A DNA stretch of 64,000 nucleotides from Brachynemurus nebulosus (GCA_035578155.1 JAPWDM010000005.1:50176954-50240953), one strand, 5' to 3'; counted from the stretch's first letter, positions 13,065 through 24,639 are shown. Made by a program: numbers and translations. The notes: generated from the sequence alone by a model not told the origin.

Positions 13065-13672
13065 TAAATAAATATGCGAGTCAGTTTTATTAGCAAAAAA
13101 GAACACAAAACTTCAAATTCAAATACCAAAAAATATAAAATAACGAAACATTCATAGGATCTACAAATCAATTAGGATGAGTCACAGTCAAAATCACTGT
13201 CACACGTCATGCACACAAAAAAAATTGAATCAGTTTCAATAAACCTACAGTTATCATATGTGTAAACATACCCCATGTGCCTTGTGTAAACTTGCCCCTT
13301 CGGCATATTTTCAACAAAATATCTATCTACCTATAATTTTTTTTAATGAGATTAGCATTTAGCAAACTATCTTAAAATAGCCGTAAAAGAACGGCCTAAC
13401 AAGATAATCCATTATGAATTATAAAGATCTAATAGTATAATTACTATTCACATCAACATAGTAGTGTAAAAATTTACTCATTTCAAAAAAAATCACAAAT
13501 TCTGCTCTACGTTGTTTGTTACTAATAGTACTGATTGCAAACTGATGTACTTGCAAATGACAGTCTCAGTAACTTGTTTGGCCTGCCAAGTGCTACGCTC
13601 CGACCAACGGTTTGTGAGTTATAAGAATTGTGTAAACTTACCCCTGTACCAAACTTGCCCCGGTCTTCCCTA
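12753..13672. mobile_element. TA-flanked MITE with GGGGCATGTT repeats
   Basis: The ends TAGGGGAGACCGGGGCATGT and, on the complement at the right, TAGGGAAGACCGGGGCAAGT are inverted repeats that include the terminal TA. Subterminal words GGGGCATGTTTACAC and GTAAACTTGCCCC recur inside in both orientations. An A-run near 13038 creates a spurious poly-Phe frame on the minus strand. No transposase. Confidence 0.75.
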
Positions 13673-14566
13673 CATATAACATTATATATGAAAATTATCC
13701 AAACATTGAATTCCGGTAATTTTTATCGCTAGAGTATAATATCAAAGCCAATAAAAATCAATAATTTATAATTTGTTGATAAAATCAGCTTGGGAAATAT
13801 TTTAAACAAACATAAAAACAACGTACCAAAATATACGTCTATGTATGTACCTATTTACGAAATAAACGTTTAAACGAGAAATCTATAAATACCGAAAAAT
13901 ATTTTTCAAATATTCTTCTGTAATGTAAATTTTCATAAACTGATATCAAAGTCACAGTCGTTGGTTACTGCGTATCATTCGTAAATTTTCAAGGATCACA
14001 TCGCCTAAAAGCAAAACTTCGTACAAACACGTATAATAGTAAATATATGTATGTACGTCATAAGTAGGTACATAGGCACGTTACGTTTAAGTGTACATTA
14101 ATTTAATATTATATAAACAAAAAGAGATGGATGAAACGGTGAAAGAGAGACAGGAAATTGTGTACACACCTAAAAATATTAGAAAAGAGAAAACATTAAA
14201 ACCGTATTTTAGTTTTTTTATATTAAACATACTTCACCGAAAATTTTTTTAGAGTGAAAATTCTATTTAAAGATTACTTCACATATTCGGTTCTATTTTT
14301 TTTTTTTTTTTTTTGATGTGACGTCATAGTAGACCAAGCAGAATGGTGTGATCTTATGTTTACGAAGTCAATTGCAAAAAGTGAATAATTGGATCAAGCT
14401 TCTCAAATTTTGATCTTTACACAGGGCAGTTGCTGATTTTTCAATTCGAAAATTCGTTAAAACTATATGATGTTCTTATGAAACATAAGACACATGAGTT
14501 AAATTATTGTAAAGATACAATTTGACATGCACCCCTTATTTCTACAATGTCGTAAGTGAAACTCCT
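13673..14566. other. Non-coding AT-rich stretch
   Basis: No gene or repeat boundary recognised. A T-run lies near 14297-14314. Confidence 0.4.
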
Positions 14567-14574
14567 TCACTTAT

Positions 14575-15203
14575 TAGGGATCCGAAAAACCGATCGGTTT
14601 TAACCGAAAACCGGTTTTTCTGTTTGGATTAACCGGTTTATTTCGGTTATTTTTTTGACTCGGATATTATCGGTGTTTTTTCTTTAATCAATAACCGGAA
14701 AAAAAACCGGCCAAATTATTTTAAAAAAATTTAAAAATTTAAGTCATATTTCAGTGACCGGTGACTTGTTTTTACATATTATAATAAAAAAAAAATTAAT
14801 TTCTTTAAAATTCTAATACATTTAGTTAATTATGGTTGTTTTTTTTAATAGTATGGAAAATAATGAAATCATTGTTTTATTTTCAATATTTATTTTTATT
14901 TACTTCAATACCCAATAATAAAATCGATTGTCTCGGTCCAACCTGACACACCATTACCAAGATTTAAATAAATAAAACAAAGAAGAAAGTAAAAAACGAA
15001 TTTACCAGATATTGTTATCAAAATTTCACTCAATTTTCAAAATGGCTTATTAATTAGTAATTTACTAGAATTTTTAAAAACTTCTAGATCATGAAAAATT
15101 TAGGAAAATGAATAAAATTTTCATTTATCACTATCGAATATTTAGTACATAATTACATGAATTTATCTGTTAATTTGTCTTACAGTATTGCACTGAAAAT
15201 GAG

Positions 15204-15288
<85 letters not shown>

Positions 15289-15955
15289 CTACTTTGCTTG
15301 CGCATTTTTGTTAGTTGATAGTTATTTTTCTCGTTAAATTACTTAATTTTTTGCTTTTGTTTGTATTTACGGTATTAAATTCGTTTAAAAATAAATATAA
15401 TTATAAAATAAACATTTTTGTCTATATAAGTGCTATTTTTCCTAGAAAAAATCGAAAATCGGTTTTTTCAAAAACCTATTATTTTAAGCCATTATTAACC
15501 ATAGAGTAATCGAGACAACATATATATCTCTATACTACTGGAATCAGTGTAATCAGTAAGAGATAGAAAATATGTTATATACGTGCACGGTGTTTACTTT
15601 GCATTGGTGCGGTATTGTGTATTTGTGTTAGTAATCGTTGGTAGTAGTGGCCGTCACGTGACCGTACTTCGCATACATATGTATGATACCACAACGCACC
15701 GTGTGGGGACGTAACAATGCCAATGACAATCAAATCCACTGTCTGGTAATTGACCTGCACTCATCGAGTGCCAATGAGAAAGTGACTACTAAGTTGCTTA
15801 GTTACCTAAAGTACACAAAAATGCACTGCAGATTTCATGATACAGATAGTTGCTGTGCCTCTATTACTCTAGGGTTTTAACCCTCAGGTTAAACCGAGTA
15901 TGAAATAAACCGAAATAACCGGCAACCGATTATTTTTGAAAAACCGCCATCCCTA
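14575..15955. mobile_element. hAT-type non-autonomous element, 8-bp duplication
   Basis: The left end is TAGGGATCCGAAAAACCG and the right end complements to TAGGGATGGCGGTTTTTC. The perfect 8-bp duplication TCACTTAT lies at 14567-14574 and 15956-15963. The YARNG-type terminus with an 8-bp duplication is diagnostic of hAT elements. Both ends are dense in AACCGGTTT/AACCG words in both orientations. The interior carries (TA)n at 15207-15285 and a GC-richer patch at 15590-15760, but no transposase motif I can recognise. Confidence 0.9.
15207..15285. repeat. (TA)n microsatellite
   Basis: An uninterrupted TA run of about 79 bp inside the hAT-type element. Confidence 0.95.
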
Positions 15956-15963
15956 TCACTTAT

Positions 15964-17610
15964 TACAATTGTCTGCCTAGCACTTTTTTTATAACAAATA
16001 AAATTTTAGTAAAAATATTATTTTAAAACTAAAAATTTACTAAGTATCAGACAAAGGAATTGCTAGTATACAACCTCAATAAGCAATAGTGGATTAGTAG
16101 TCTTGGTCGCCCTAAGCCGCTTAGTACTATTCTTCCCGTTCTGCCAATTTTGTCAAACATGAAATTGTACGAAAATCAGATCAGCGATCGCACACTGGTC
16201 GCCTTTAAAATTTGACCGTCTTAAAGACGGGCCTGATCGACGATAAGTCTCATGTTTATGAATTATCAAACGAGAAACAACGCCGAAAAAATTATGCTTT
16301 TTACAGAACATAATGAAGTTATTAAAAGATAGTACGTGTCAAAGTAAGATACAAGATATGCGTTGCTAAAATTGTAAATTAACACTAAAGTTTACAATCA
16401 GAAAATTATAAATGATTTACCTCTCTCCGTCGTAAGACAGCGACAAATATGATGTGCTTTTTAAATTAAATAATTTCACTTTACAAATAATTATATTATT
16501 CTTTACACAAATACTATCTCACACGGTGAGCTAACGAAAAGGGAAAAATATTCCCGACTCCCGAGCTTTTAATAAAATTCTTTTGATTTTTTTTTTTTTT
16601 TTTAATGAAACTTTTTTAGTCTTTCAACTGTTCGAATAAAAATAAAAACAATTTTCAAAATATTTTCATTCTTTAGTTAGTCGGCAGTTTATTGCATACT
16701 TTTGCTTTTAAAAGCGATGTTCATATTATAACATAAAGTACAAAAATTACTGAAAAAAAAAAAATATGGAAAAAATTTAGGCAAAATACTTTTACCTACT
16801 TCGTGCATACTTTAAACTGCGATTGCAGTGGTTTGCTTCCAAAACTTTTGTTTCGGACAAAAATTTAACAAATATTTTAAAAAAGAGTAGTTAATTAAAG
16901 CTCTGATTCAATCAAAACGGCTATATGTATATATGTCATAAATCAATAAAAGTGCCATACTCGCAATAAGAGAAGAATGTGACAAATTCACCAATATGGG
17001 AATTAATTTTTTTTGTCTCAATCTTTCATTTTTCTTCTCCTTAATTTATAAAAAAAAAAAAAAAAAAATATTGTTATTTCTTACAAAATCCTATATTTTG
17101 TAGCACTAAACATAACCTATATCCATCTAAAATAGCTTAGCTTTCTGGAGTTAAAAAAGTATGCAATCTGGTTCAGAAATTTTCGAATTTATACAATTAC
17201 TAACATTTACCCGCAGCTTCACTCGCGTAGCTTTTGAAATTACGACATCTAGTTAAAACGTATGAAGTGTACTTTCATCGCGTCGCTATTGAGAACTGTT
17301 CATGTTTAAATTAAAATGCTATTTAAATTGTATAGAATAATATGACATCAAGTATACTTAAGGTTAATAAAAGAAACTAGACAATATAAAATACTTGTTT
17401 ATTTTTACCTGATTCTTGAAATTGTTTCTAATTTAAATAGTTAATTACCAAAATTTGTTACAAAACTATTATCTAGTCCAATTTTTATAATTTGCCTTTT
17501 GTAGTTCAATGGTACTTAATTATACATAGCCACAAGAGCCTTTAACTGTGCATACTTAGATTATACGTAGCCTATGTATACTCCGTTTTATACGCAGTTC
17601 GTCATATTTT
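15964..17610. other. Non-coding stretch with possible retroelement tail
   Basis: No gene supported. At 17210-17235 the words ACCCGCAGCTTCACTCGCGT resemble a block common near the 3' ends of insect RTE-class LINEs and their SINEs. The rest is AT-rich with A and T runs near 16590, 16753 and 17050. Confidence 0.4.
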
Positions 17611-17745
17611 ATGTCACCGAAGGATGACATATTAATCTCGTTGTGTGATTATAGTGGGGGAAAATTACTAATAATAATAATAATATATAATATAATAATT
17701 ATAGAGTTGTACATGCATATATTGAATAAACGCAAGAGGGCTGTA
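17611..17745. repeat. Left arm of a long-range inverted repeat
   Basis: ATGTCACCGAAGGATGACAT, TTGTACATGCATATATTGAA and AAACGCAAGAGGGCTGTA are mirrored at 23031-23120, with an extra AATAATA-rich segment in this arm. The mates lie about 5.3 kb apart and enclose the piggyBac-like and Harbinger-like sequences. They may be termini of a larger element or two separate copies in opposite orientation. Confidence 0.65.
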
Positions 17746-17812
17746 TTCTCACTGTATTATAGAGCTGTACATGCATATATTGAATAAACGCGGAAGGGCT
17801 GTATTCTCACTA
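17698..17812. repeat. Tandem duplication, 58-bp unit, two copies
   Basis: The unit from ATTATAGAG through GGGCTGTATTCTCACT occurs at 17698 and again at 17756, differing at a few bases (for example AAGAG versus GGAAG). The second copy abuts the piggyBac-like terminus at 17810. Confidence 0.85.
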
Positions 17813-18727
17813 GAATCATACGTTGGTCTACGAGTCAAGTTAATCATACATCGGCGTCGTTTCGACGAATGGACTTTTTACGGGGAGTTTTAGAGTTTAT
17901 TTGCAAAAAACATTTTTTTTACATAACAATACTACAAAAGCGAACAAAATATTTAAAAAAAATGCATTTGGAAAAATTTCTTAATATAAATATATATTAA
18001 TTTTTTTAATCTTTTTATCAAAGCATATTTTCACTCTAAAAATTAAAAAATAGATAAATAAAACAATTGTATCATAAAACATGTCTTTCAAATAATTAAT
18101 TTATGAACTATTATGAGTCAGTGGACATGTGTGACTTTACAGAATGTGAAATTTCTCAGTCATAAATATTCCTATATATATGTAGTTATTTCCCCATTAG
18201 ACACATTTGTAAATTTTCTAAAATTTGTTAGCAATTTTTCGAATAAGATCTCAAAAAATAATAAAAATTAAAATATTTTCCACAAAATAAATTGTTAATC
18301 TTTTATTAAGTCATTCGAAACGCATTCTTTAGTTTTCGATTCAATATATTAAAACTTCAGTATTATGTCGTCTCTATAAGTCAAACAGCTGTAATCATCT
18401 TTCACATTATCATAATCATTGAATAAATTAATTATAACATCCATATCTTTAATAAATTTTAGAACAATTAGGAAAACTTTTATATGTGGAGTACAAAATC
18501 TTTAAAAAAAATATAGGTTAATCATACATCGTCGTCCTTTTGACGCACCCTATTTCAGTATAAAAAAACGACAATAGCTATAAACAAAATTTATACGTTT
18601 CATGTGTTATAATAACAAATAAATTAGATAACAGAAGTTTCACAGCAAGCAGGCACCGACAAGTTGTAGTATTGGAGCTGGTAGAGAAGTTCGTTCGTCG
18701 TTTTGACGAGTACGTATGATTCCAGGG
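17810..18727. mobile_element. piggyBac-like non-autonomous element, copy A
   Basis: The right end reads, on the complement, TTAA then CCCTGGAATCATACGTACTC (TTAA at 18728-18731). The left end is CTAGAATCATACG without an adjoining TTAA. TTAA followed by CCCTAGAA is the hallmark of piggyBac termini. Subterminal words AATCATACATCG, CGTCGTTTTGACGA and variants recur inside. About 860 bp is shared with the inverted copy at 56583-57443. No transposase is visible. Confidence 0.8.
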
Positions 18728-18731
18728 TTAA

Positions 18732-20790
18732 ACGTTAGGTACAAATTTTTTAACTGGCCCCCCGCCAAAAAATATACCCATGTTAAAAAAAAAATGTCCA
18801 AAACATATCGAACCATTATCTTAAGCAACAAATATCAAATTTTACAGGAGAACGTTTTTTTTAAATATTTTTACACATCTGTAATTAATGGACTTTGGAG
18901 GGAGTGGTCCATTACAACTGAAAATGTTGCTTACAACAAAAATCTCAATTTCGATAAAAGTGTCGTTTACGATAAATGGGCGGTAATGGCTCGAATTATT
19001 TTTCATTACTGCTTTTTTCTCTACTACACCATTCAATAAATGTGTCTACCCTTAACAAATTTAATTAAATATGACTTAATTATCCGCACAGATACTACGA
19101 TCCACGAGTTTATTTACAATAAATTTTGTTATGGGTATATAATAATTATATGTATGACTGAAAACAATACGTTCATATTGGCTTCATTGACTCACTGACT
19201 CACCGACTATATGGTTGCCTGCTTATTAGAGTTTAACAGATCGTATAAAATGTTAATTAAATCACACAACCCGACCATTCCGCTCACCTCGCGCACCAAC
19301 CGACCAAAATTTTATGCGTATATTAAAATCTCATTATTCGTTTTACTATGAAGAGAAGAATCGTAATTAAAATATTTATCATCAGTCATCACTTGGGATG
19401 TTTATGGCATCCACGAATATCGACCACCGATTTATGGATACGACACCGAGATATAGCATCATAGGTACACGTCTTAATTTAATTTACAAGGTTAGAAAGT
19501 AAAAGTAAGTGTTACGTCGGCGTACATATCGTAAATATCAATTAATGTAACACGACTGTTAAGGTAGTACTCTGTGACATGCTAGTAGAAAAAATTGCAA
19601 ACCCAACTTACTTTATGTCATTATTGTATGTATTAATGGATAGATGTTGATGCATACTGTTTTTCATAAGAACGTGTATGCATACATTCAAACATAGTCT
19701 GCACATACACACTTATGCTATCAAAGATTTTTATAATAAATGCTTTGACATCATTGTAATTTGTCCAACAAACATATTAAGTGGTATGCATATGCGTTTG
19801 GAGCGCTTTATTTTTTCATCTGTACAAGATAGACAGGTGCTCTCCCGAACTTTTTTGTAGACAATTCGATTCTCTACAAAAAAGGTCTTAACACTTTTTA
19901 ATGTATCTATCACCGTTTTCGCTACGTAAGCGGTGAAAGGTCAAAAATCGCTATTCATGAATATTTAACATTGTTTAAAGTTTAAACAATAAATACGAAT
20001 AAACCAGTTATTTAATATACAGGATTGCCAGACTGTTTCGGTTCATTTGCTTGAAATTGGTGTATTTATTAAAATACTATGATTTCTCTGATGATATCTA
20101 ATTATCTGATATTCAAAACGATCAACAAATAATTCAATTTTTTCTATACATTCAAAACTTATATTAATCTTTCTTTCCCTAGTTTTTTATTGAATTTTGT
20201 CGAGTCATTATATTGACAAATACAAAGTAAGGGTACGTAGTCAGAATTTTGAGATCTAATATATGGAGTATATACAAACTTGAACCCTAATTATCTTAAC
20301 TCAGAAGCGATCAATCTTTCCCAAATTACAAGGACAATCAGATATAGTATTCTTCTTTATACTATTAACTATTATAGCTTTTAGAAAGGTGTGAAACTCC
20401 TTGTTTCACCCCTTGTGCGGGCAAACAATTTGTTACATCAATTTTTTTCTGAAAGAAATTATAACGCTTTAAATATACCATTACTTTTATCAATTTTAGT
20501 GATAACGGTAAAAAATAAAAATTTTCACGAGAATTAATTCCCTTAAAAAATACTCTCCGACAAGCTTTGCCCCGTCCTACAACGCTAATTTTGTTTATAT
20601 CTTGTTGAATAGTCAGTTCTTACACATTTCATTTTTATTTTGGAATGCCTATAATGGCTGATTAGATGTCACCGACTCCTGTCCTATAAATAATGTCGTA
20701 TTGTATGATTAAGATATTCTAATGTTTTTGAATAGTGCACTTGAGTGTTTTTGGGGCTATTTAATTCGTAGGTAGTACGTTTCTTATGCG
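18732..20790. other. Non-coding AT-rich stretch
   Basis: No gene supported. The frame at 18716-19039 begins inside the piggyBac end and is not recognised. The somewhat GC-richer patch at 19190-19470 is unassigned. Confidence 0.4.
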
Positions 20791-21545
20791 GCCCATACAC
20801 GGTTCAACTTGTTGTACTACCTAGTTCTACTACAAGTTGAACTGTTTGCCATACACTATTAAACTATTCATTCAGCTTGTTGTCCAACTTCAGTTATTCA
20901 CAATGTTTGAAAAAGAGAACTTTGTTAAAATTATGGATAAAATTCTTGCTTTAGCAGTAATTGCAGAAATTAGTAAAGAAAGCTTGAGTAAACGAAAAAA
21001 AAAAGAAAGTAGAGCAAAGAGTGGTTAGGAAAAAAATTTTCTAATGAAAAACTATTGAAAAAAATTAGTGAATGTGAACCAGACGATTACAAAAATTATA
21101 TGCGAATGAACGAAAAATTTTTAATGATATTTTAGTAAAAATAACACCTTTAAAAAACAAATAAGATACGTTTATGCGTGATGCAATTTCTGCAAAAACA
21201 CACTTGGAAATTACATTAAGGTTTCTTGCAGCGGGAAATTCTTTCAAAAAAATAAAATTTTCAAATGCGGTATCAACATTGGAAGCTATTTGAAATAACA
21301 AACAAGATCAAATATTTAAACTTTCCGCTGTAAATATTTTGTTGATTACACTCTTTACAGCATATATGTACTGGTTTTGTTGTTCAACTACCCCACACAC
21401 AGTACAACATGTTCATAGACCATTTGCTCCGCTCACGTAAAATTAAAATATTTTGATTTTACTTCAACCGTTTATGCAACCATCAAAATAGTTGACCAAC
21501 TGCCCCACACACGATTCAACATGTTGTACAACTCAACAAAGTTGC
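20791..21545. mobile_element. Degenerate PIF/Harbinger-type element
   Basis: Direct repeats of a CCCATACACGGTTCAACTTG-type word occur at about 20792 and 20852, and as CCCCACACACGATTCAACAT near 21390 and 21501. They bracket a broken transposase frame. Exact termini and a 3-bp duplication could not be fixed. Confidence 0.55.
20903..21293 (+). pseudogene. PIF/Harbinger transposase, N-terminal fragment, frameshifted
   Basis: From ATG at 20903 the frame reads FEKENFVKIMDKILALAV and stops at 21026 after a Lys/Arg-rich stretch. In shifted frames it continues with EPDDYKNYMRMNE and then MRDAISAKTHLEITLRFLA and AAGNSFKKIKFSNAV, ending at a stop near 21293. Pieces like DDYKNYMRM and LEITLRFLAAGNSF are the conserved N-terminal signature before the DDE nuclease domain in insect Harbinger transposases. 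The catalytic DDE region is absent, and at least two frameshifts and internal stops are present, so the copy is dead. Confidence 0.8.
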
Positions 21546-23030
21546 CACTCACTTCTCCATTCAATTTTACGTGAGATAAAATTTTTGTTATCAGTTTAAT
21601 TAACGTAGTTGGAGCACCAGAGTACTAGATTAAGGAGTAATGCTTAGATAGTTGGATATGTTATTTTTAATATACAAAATCAGAAAATGTCAAAATTTGG
21701 ATAAAAAGTTATTAAAAAAGGTATTAATACCTATACCTTGTAATAGGTAGCTCTACTAGAAGAATTTAAAAAAAAAAAAAAAGAAAACAACCATATCAAC
21801 AAATTTCGACATACAGTATTTTATTAATATAATTTTAGATACTGAGAAATATACCGAAATTTATGTTGACTATACTGAATATAAATTGAAGGCCCATTTT
21901 TAATATGGAATATTTTTTAAATTATAAAATGAATTTTTTTAATAAAATTTCAAACTAAAAAAATAATAATAAAAGAAAGAAAAAAATTCAGAAAAAAAAT
22001 TTCACAACAAATTCGTATCTACGACAACAATTGCCAGTTATGTTAACCAGTAAGAAACCGAATAGTTATAGGAATATTTCTGGGAAAGTCAATAATTACT
22101 GTGAACACATCCATGGATGTGTTTCTAAAAAATAATTTAACCTAACCTAAAACGCTTTATATTACTTAAAAAATCGAAATGCGCTCCTGGAATCATCGAC
22201 TGCGATATTAATTAATAATTTTATTTAATGTTGCTCTTTTTTTGTTCATATGTAATCCAGGAGTTTGAGTTCTATAGTTTTACCAATTCTATTCGTACGC
22301 ACAATATTAGTTCTGTGCATCCCTGAGTTACTCTCCACATAAAATATTCACTTCAGAAATGAGCAATAAATACATGAGTAAAATAAATCAAGCGCCTCTC
22401 CCCTCAACGTCCACACTTTGAAAAGGATATTAAAACATAATTCCGAATTATGATGAAAATAAAACTTTTCGCAATGTATTATTATTGGCATACCTATACA
22501 TTATGTACATAACCATATACTACAGTCGGCTAAATGATTTTATTTATATTAGGTAGAGAGATTTAAATAATGAAATAAAATTTAATTAAACAAAATAAAC
22601 CAATATTTATATAAGACTATTTTATAATATTAGATTAATAAAAACTGTGTGCATGTGTGTGGTATTATCGTGTTTGTGATATGTGAAAAGTATGTATTGA
22701 ATGGCAAGCAACGCCAGTTGTAATCAGAGTTGCTACCTTTTGTTCAATGTAACTAAATATAAAACATTGTGATATGTTTGCACAGTGAAATATTAATAAT
22801 TTTTGTACTCTATATTCATTTTAAAAAAAAAAAAAATATTAAGCATACAGAAATATACAGGTCACAATCAAAGTCTATCTACGTAATTATATATAGAACA
22901 GTTAGAAGTTAAAATACGTTTTTAATTAAAAAATTCGTCATATGCGTGTTTTTGGCACGCACTATGTAATGTCATCTCAGTGAAATATTAATTTATGATT
23001 TTTTGTTAACTCTATAGTTGTTCAGAGCTC
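21546..23030. other. Non-coding AT-rich stretch
   Basis: No gene seen. A short AACCTAACCTAA motif lies near 22138. The word GCGTGTTTTTGGCACGCA near 22945 resembles one near 40700. Confidence 0.4.
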
Positions 23031-23120
23031 TACAGCCCTCTTGCGTTTATTCAATATGGATGTACAACTCAATAATTATTCAGTCACAAAACGATATTAA
23101 TATGTCATCTTCGATGACAT
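23031..23120. repeat. Right arm of the long-range inverted repeat
   Basis: Reverse complement of 17611-17745, with the words TACAGCCCTCTTGCGTTTAT and GATGACAT. This arm lacks the AATAATA insertion. Sequence downstream to about 23310 (TTTTTTATTGTAAAATAA, GTTACCCCGTAATTTATG) is shared with the dispersed repeat at 42170-42540. Confidence 0.65.
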
Positions 23121-23868
23121 AAAAATCAGAAATTTTTTATTGTAAAATAAATTAGAATTATAAAAAGTAAAAAAAAACTCTACAGTGTTACCCCGTAATT
23201 TATGTGTAGAAACATAAAATTTCAAAGTGATCGATTTTCAGTTTAGGTTTTGAGTTGAAGGGTTAAACCCGATTTTTAAAATGGTAAATAAGAGAAAAGC
23301 GTTTTAAAATGTTATTATGGCTAACTTCAAAAATGCATCACTTGCTTGCATGAGGCAGAGTCAAAAGTTCAAAAACGCATCAGACGCCTCACAACGAAAA
23401 ATCAAAAAATTCATTTTTGCATTTGATGCGTCAAAACAATGCATCAAGAAATTTGGTGATGCGTGTCATGCGCATAATGTAATATCATAGCTACTTACAT
23501 TTAAAATATAGGTGGCTGTCGTAGCTATGGTAATGTGAATCAAGTAAAAAAGATGAATTTATTTACCTCTCATTAAAATTGTTTGAAACTATCTGAATAC
23601 ATCTTGCATTCAAAATATGAAATATTTTTTATTCAAATAATTTCAATGTTTTCAATTTTCAATTTTAAGTAAATTCAAGTTGAAATTCAAAAATAATATA
23701 TACAAGGACTGTATTGCTATATTATCTATAGTCTAATCATCCTATATTATCTATAGTCAAATCAGAGGTTAAATGATGCCAATATCCCGTTCAAAAACAT
23801 CTAATGCGCATCAAATTTCAAGAGAGCATCAGCATCGCATCATGTAGTATTAGACGCATCAGAAAAGT
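23121..23868. repeat. Dispersed repeat and GCATC-rich flank of the fold-back element
   Basis: The first 190 bp is a diverged match to 42360-42540. From 23330 to 23865 the sequence is rich in GCATCA/TGATGC words in both orientations (for example ATGCATCACTTGC and GATGCGTCA). It looks like a separate short repeat into which the fold-back element inserted. No coding sequence. Confidence 0.5.
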
Positions 23869-23874
23869 CATGAT
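23869..23874. repeat. 6-bp target-site duplication, left copy (CATGAT)
   Basis: CATGAT directly precedes the left end of the fold-back element and is repeated directly after its right end at 32910-32915. Confidence 0.8.
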
Positions 23875-23909
23875 AGTAGTAGATTTTGGAGAGTTTGGGA
23901 TCCTCCTTC

Positions 23910-23945
23910 CCTCCTGCCGACTTTTTGAGTGACCTCGGCAGGAGG
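23910..23945. repeat. Terminal hairpin in left arm
   Basis: CCTCCTGCCGA and TCGGCAGGAGG form a perfect 11-bp stem with a 14-nt loop, 36 bp inside the element's end. The mirror copy lies at about 32839-32874. It is one of the few GC-rich spots in the arm and may be a recognition or replication feature of the terminus (inference). Confidence 0.75.
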
Positions 23946-24000
23946 CAAAACTACCGAGGCGGTTCTAGAAGCCTCCGGCGGTGGGTGGAGCAAAAATTTG

Positions 24001-24121
24001 GTCTCCAACCTAACGATATCTAGTGAAATTTTTTTCTAACCTAACAGAACCCAATGGAACTTGACCTAACCTAACGAAACCTAAGCGAACTTAGCTTAAC
24101 CTAACAAAAGTTTTTTCTAAC
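24001..24121. repeat. AACCTAAC-rich subterminal repeats, left arm
   Basis: The word CCTAAC occurs at least seven times in 120 bp (CCAACCTAACG, TCTAACCTAACAG, GACCTAACCTAACG and others). The mirror copy lies at 32663-32783. The words overlap the insect telomere unit TTAGG on the complement, but spacing is irregular and there is no true telomeric array. Confidence 0.7.
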
Positions 24122-24138
24122 CTAAGAACTGAAAAATT

Positions 24139-24230
24139 CCCTAACAGATGGCGCAGCCACCTTCGAGCCTGTGAATTCGCTACTAGATGGCGCAGCCACC
24201 TTCGAGCCTGTGAATTCGCTACTAGATGGT
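24139..24230. repeat. Tandem repeat of about 44 bp, two copies, left arm
   Basis: AGATGGCGCAGCCACCTTCG through GAATTCGCTACT occurs twice in direct order before a third partial AGATGG. The mirror copy lies at about 32554-32645. The reading frame SSEFTGSKVAAP that it opens is a by-product of the repeat. Confidence 0.8.
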
Positions 24231-24382
24231 GTTGCTAGTCTGGATTCCTGTGTGTAAGTTTGAAAAATTGTCAATAGATTGCATCGAAAACCTTTTTTGA
24301 TAGTTAAACTAGCCATTAAAAGATGGCCTTGCTTTCATAATTTTATAATATTTTTATCTGAAAACAGGCTTAAACTGTCAGC

Positions 24383-24390
24383 TGACGTCA
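24383..24390. promoter_or_regulatory. CRE-like box TGACGTCA, distal, left arm
   Basis: The full palindromic CRE/ATF consensus within GTCAGCTGACGTCAC. A second copy lies 106 bp downstream at 24489-24496. The mirror in the right arm is 32394-32401. Its regulatory role is inferred from the motif and position upstream of the TATA box. Confidence 0.55.
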
Positions 24391-24488
24391 CTAAAGGTAA
24401 ACTGATATCAAATAGCGAAGATTTCTGTCTAATATGCGAAAATGAAGCAGCAGGTTTTAACCTGTATGGCTACATAAAGTATGACAGC

Positions 24489-24496
24489 TGACGTCA
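24489..24496. promoter_or_regulatory. CRE-like box TGACGTCA, proximal, left arm
   Basis: Second full TGACGTCA, in ACAGCTGACGTCACC, 26 bp upstream of the TATA box. The mirror in the right arm is 32288-32295. Both boxes share the longer word CAGCTGACGTCAC. Confidence 0.6.
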
Positions 24497-24514
24497 CCAT
24501 ACTATTTTTTCTGC

Positions 24515-24545
24515 TATAAAAAGGACGCGACAGAATTTCATCAGT
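24515..24545 (+). promoter_or_regulatory. TATA plus arthropod initiator promoter, left arm
   Basis: TATAAAAAG at 24515-24523 is followed by TCAGT at 24541-24545. If the A of TCAGT is +1, the TATA box starts at about -28, ideal spacing for an arthropod TATA/Inr promoter. The predicted leader is about 97 nt to the ATG at 24640. The mirror promoter in the right arm (about 32239-32269, minus strand) fires toward the centre. Confidence 0.8.
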
Positions 24546-24639
24546 TACAATTTTGTTCGAAACTTTAGTGAAAAAAACATTAAACCTTATTGTTGTGAAT
24601 TTTCAATTGTTGTGTGTTAAGAGTTAATTGTTGCCAACA

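Noticed and set aside
12983..13171. 62-aa minus-strand frame with a poly-Phe run
   Set aside because: Caused by an A-run inside the TA-flanked MITE at 12753-13672.
18716..19039. 107-aa frame
   Set aside because: Begins inside the piggyBac-like terminus and runs into low-complexity sequence. No recognisable motif.
20791..21545. Perfect TIRs for the Harbinger remnant
   Set aside because: The CCCATACACGGTTCAAC-type words at the two sides are in direct, not inverted, orientation, so they are internal repeats and the true ends remain undetermined.
24001..24121. Telomeric TTAGG array inside the fold-back arms
   Set aside because: The words are irregularly spaced and interrupted by unrelated sequence. 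A telomere array would be regular.
24122..24316. 64-aa frame with repeated SSEFTGSKVAAP in both arms
   Set aside because: Opened by the 44-bp tandem repeat in the element terminus, upstream of and opposite to the promoter. No other coding evidence.
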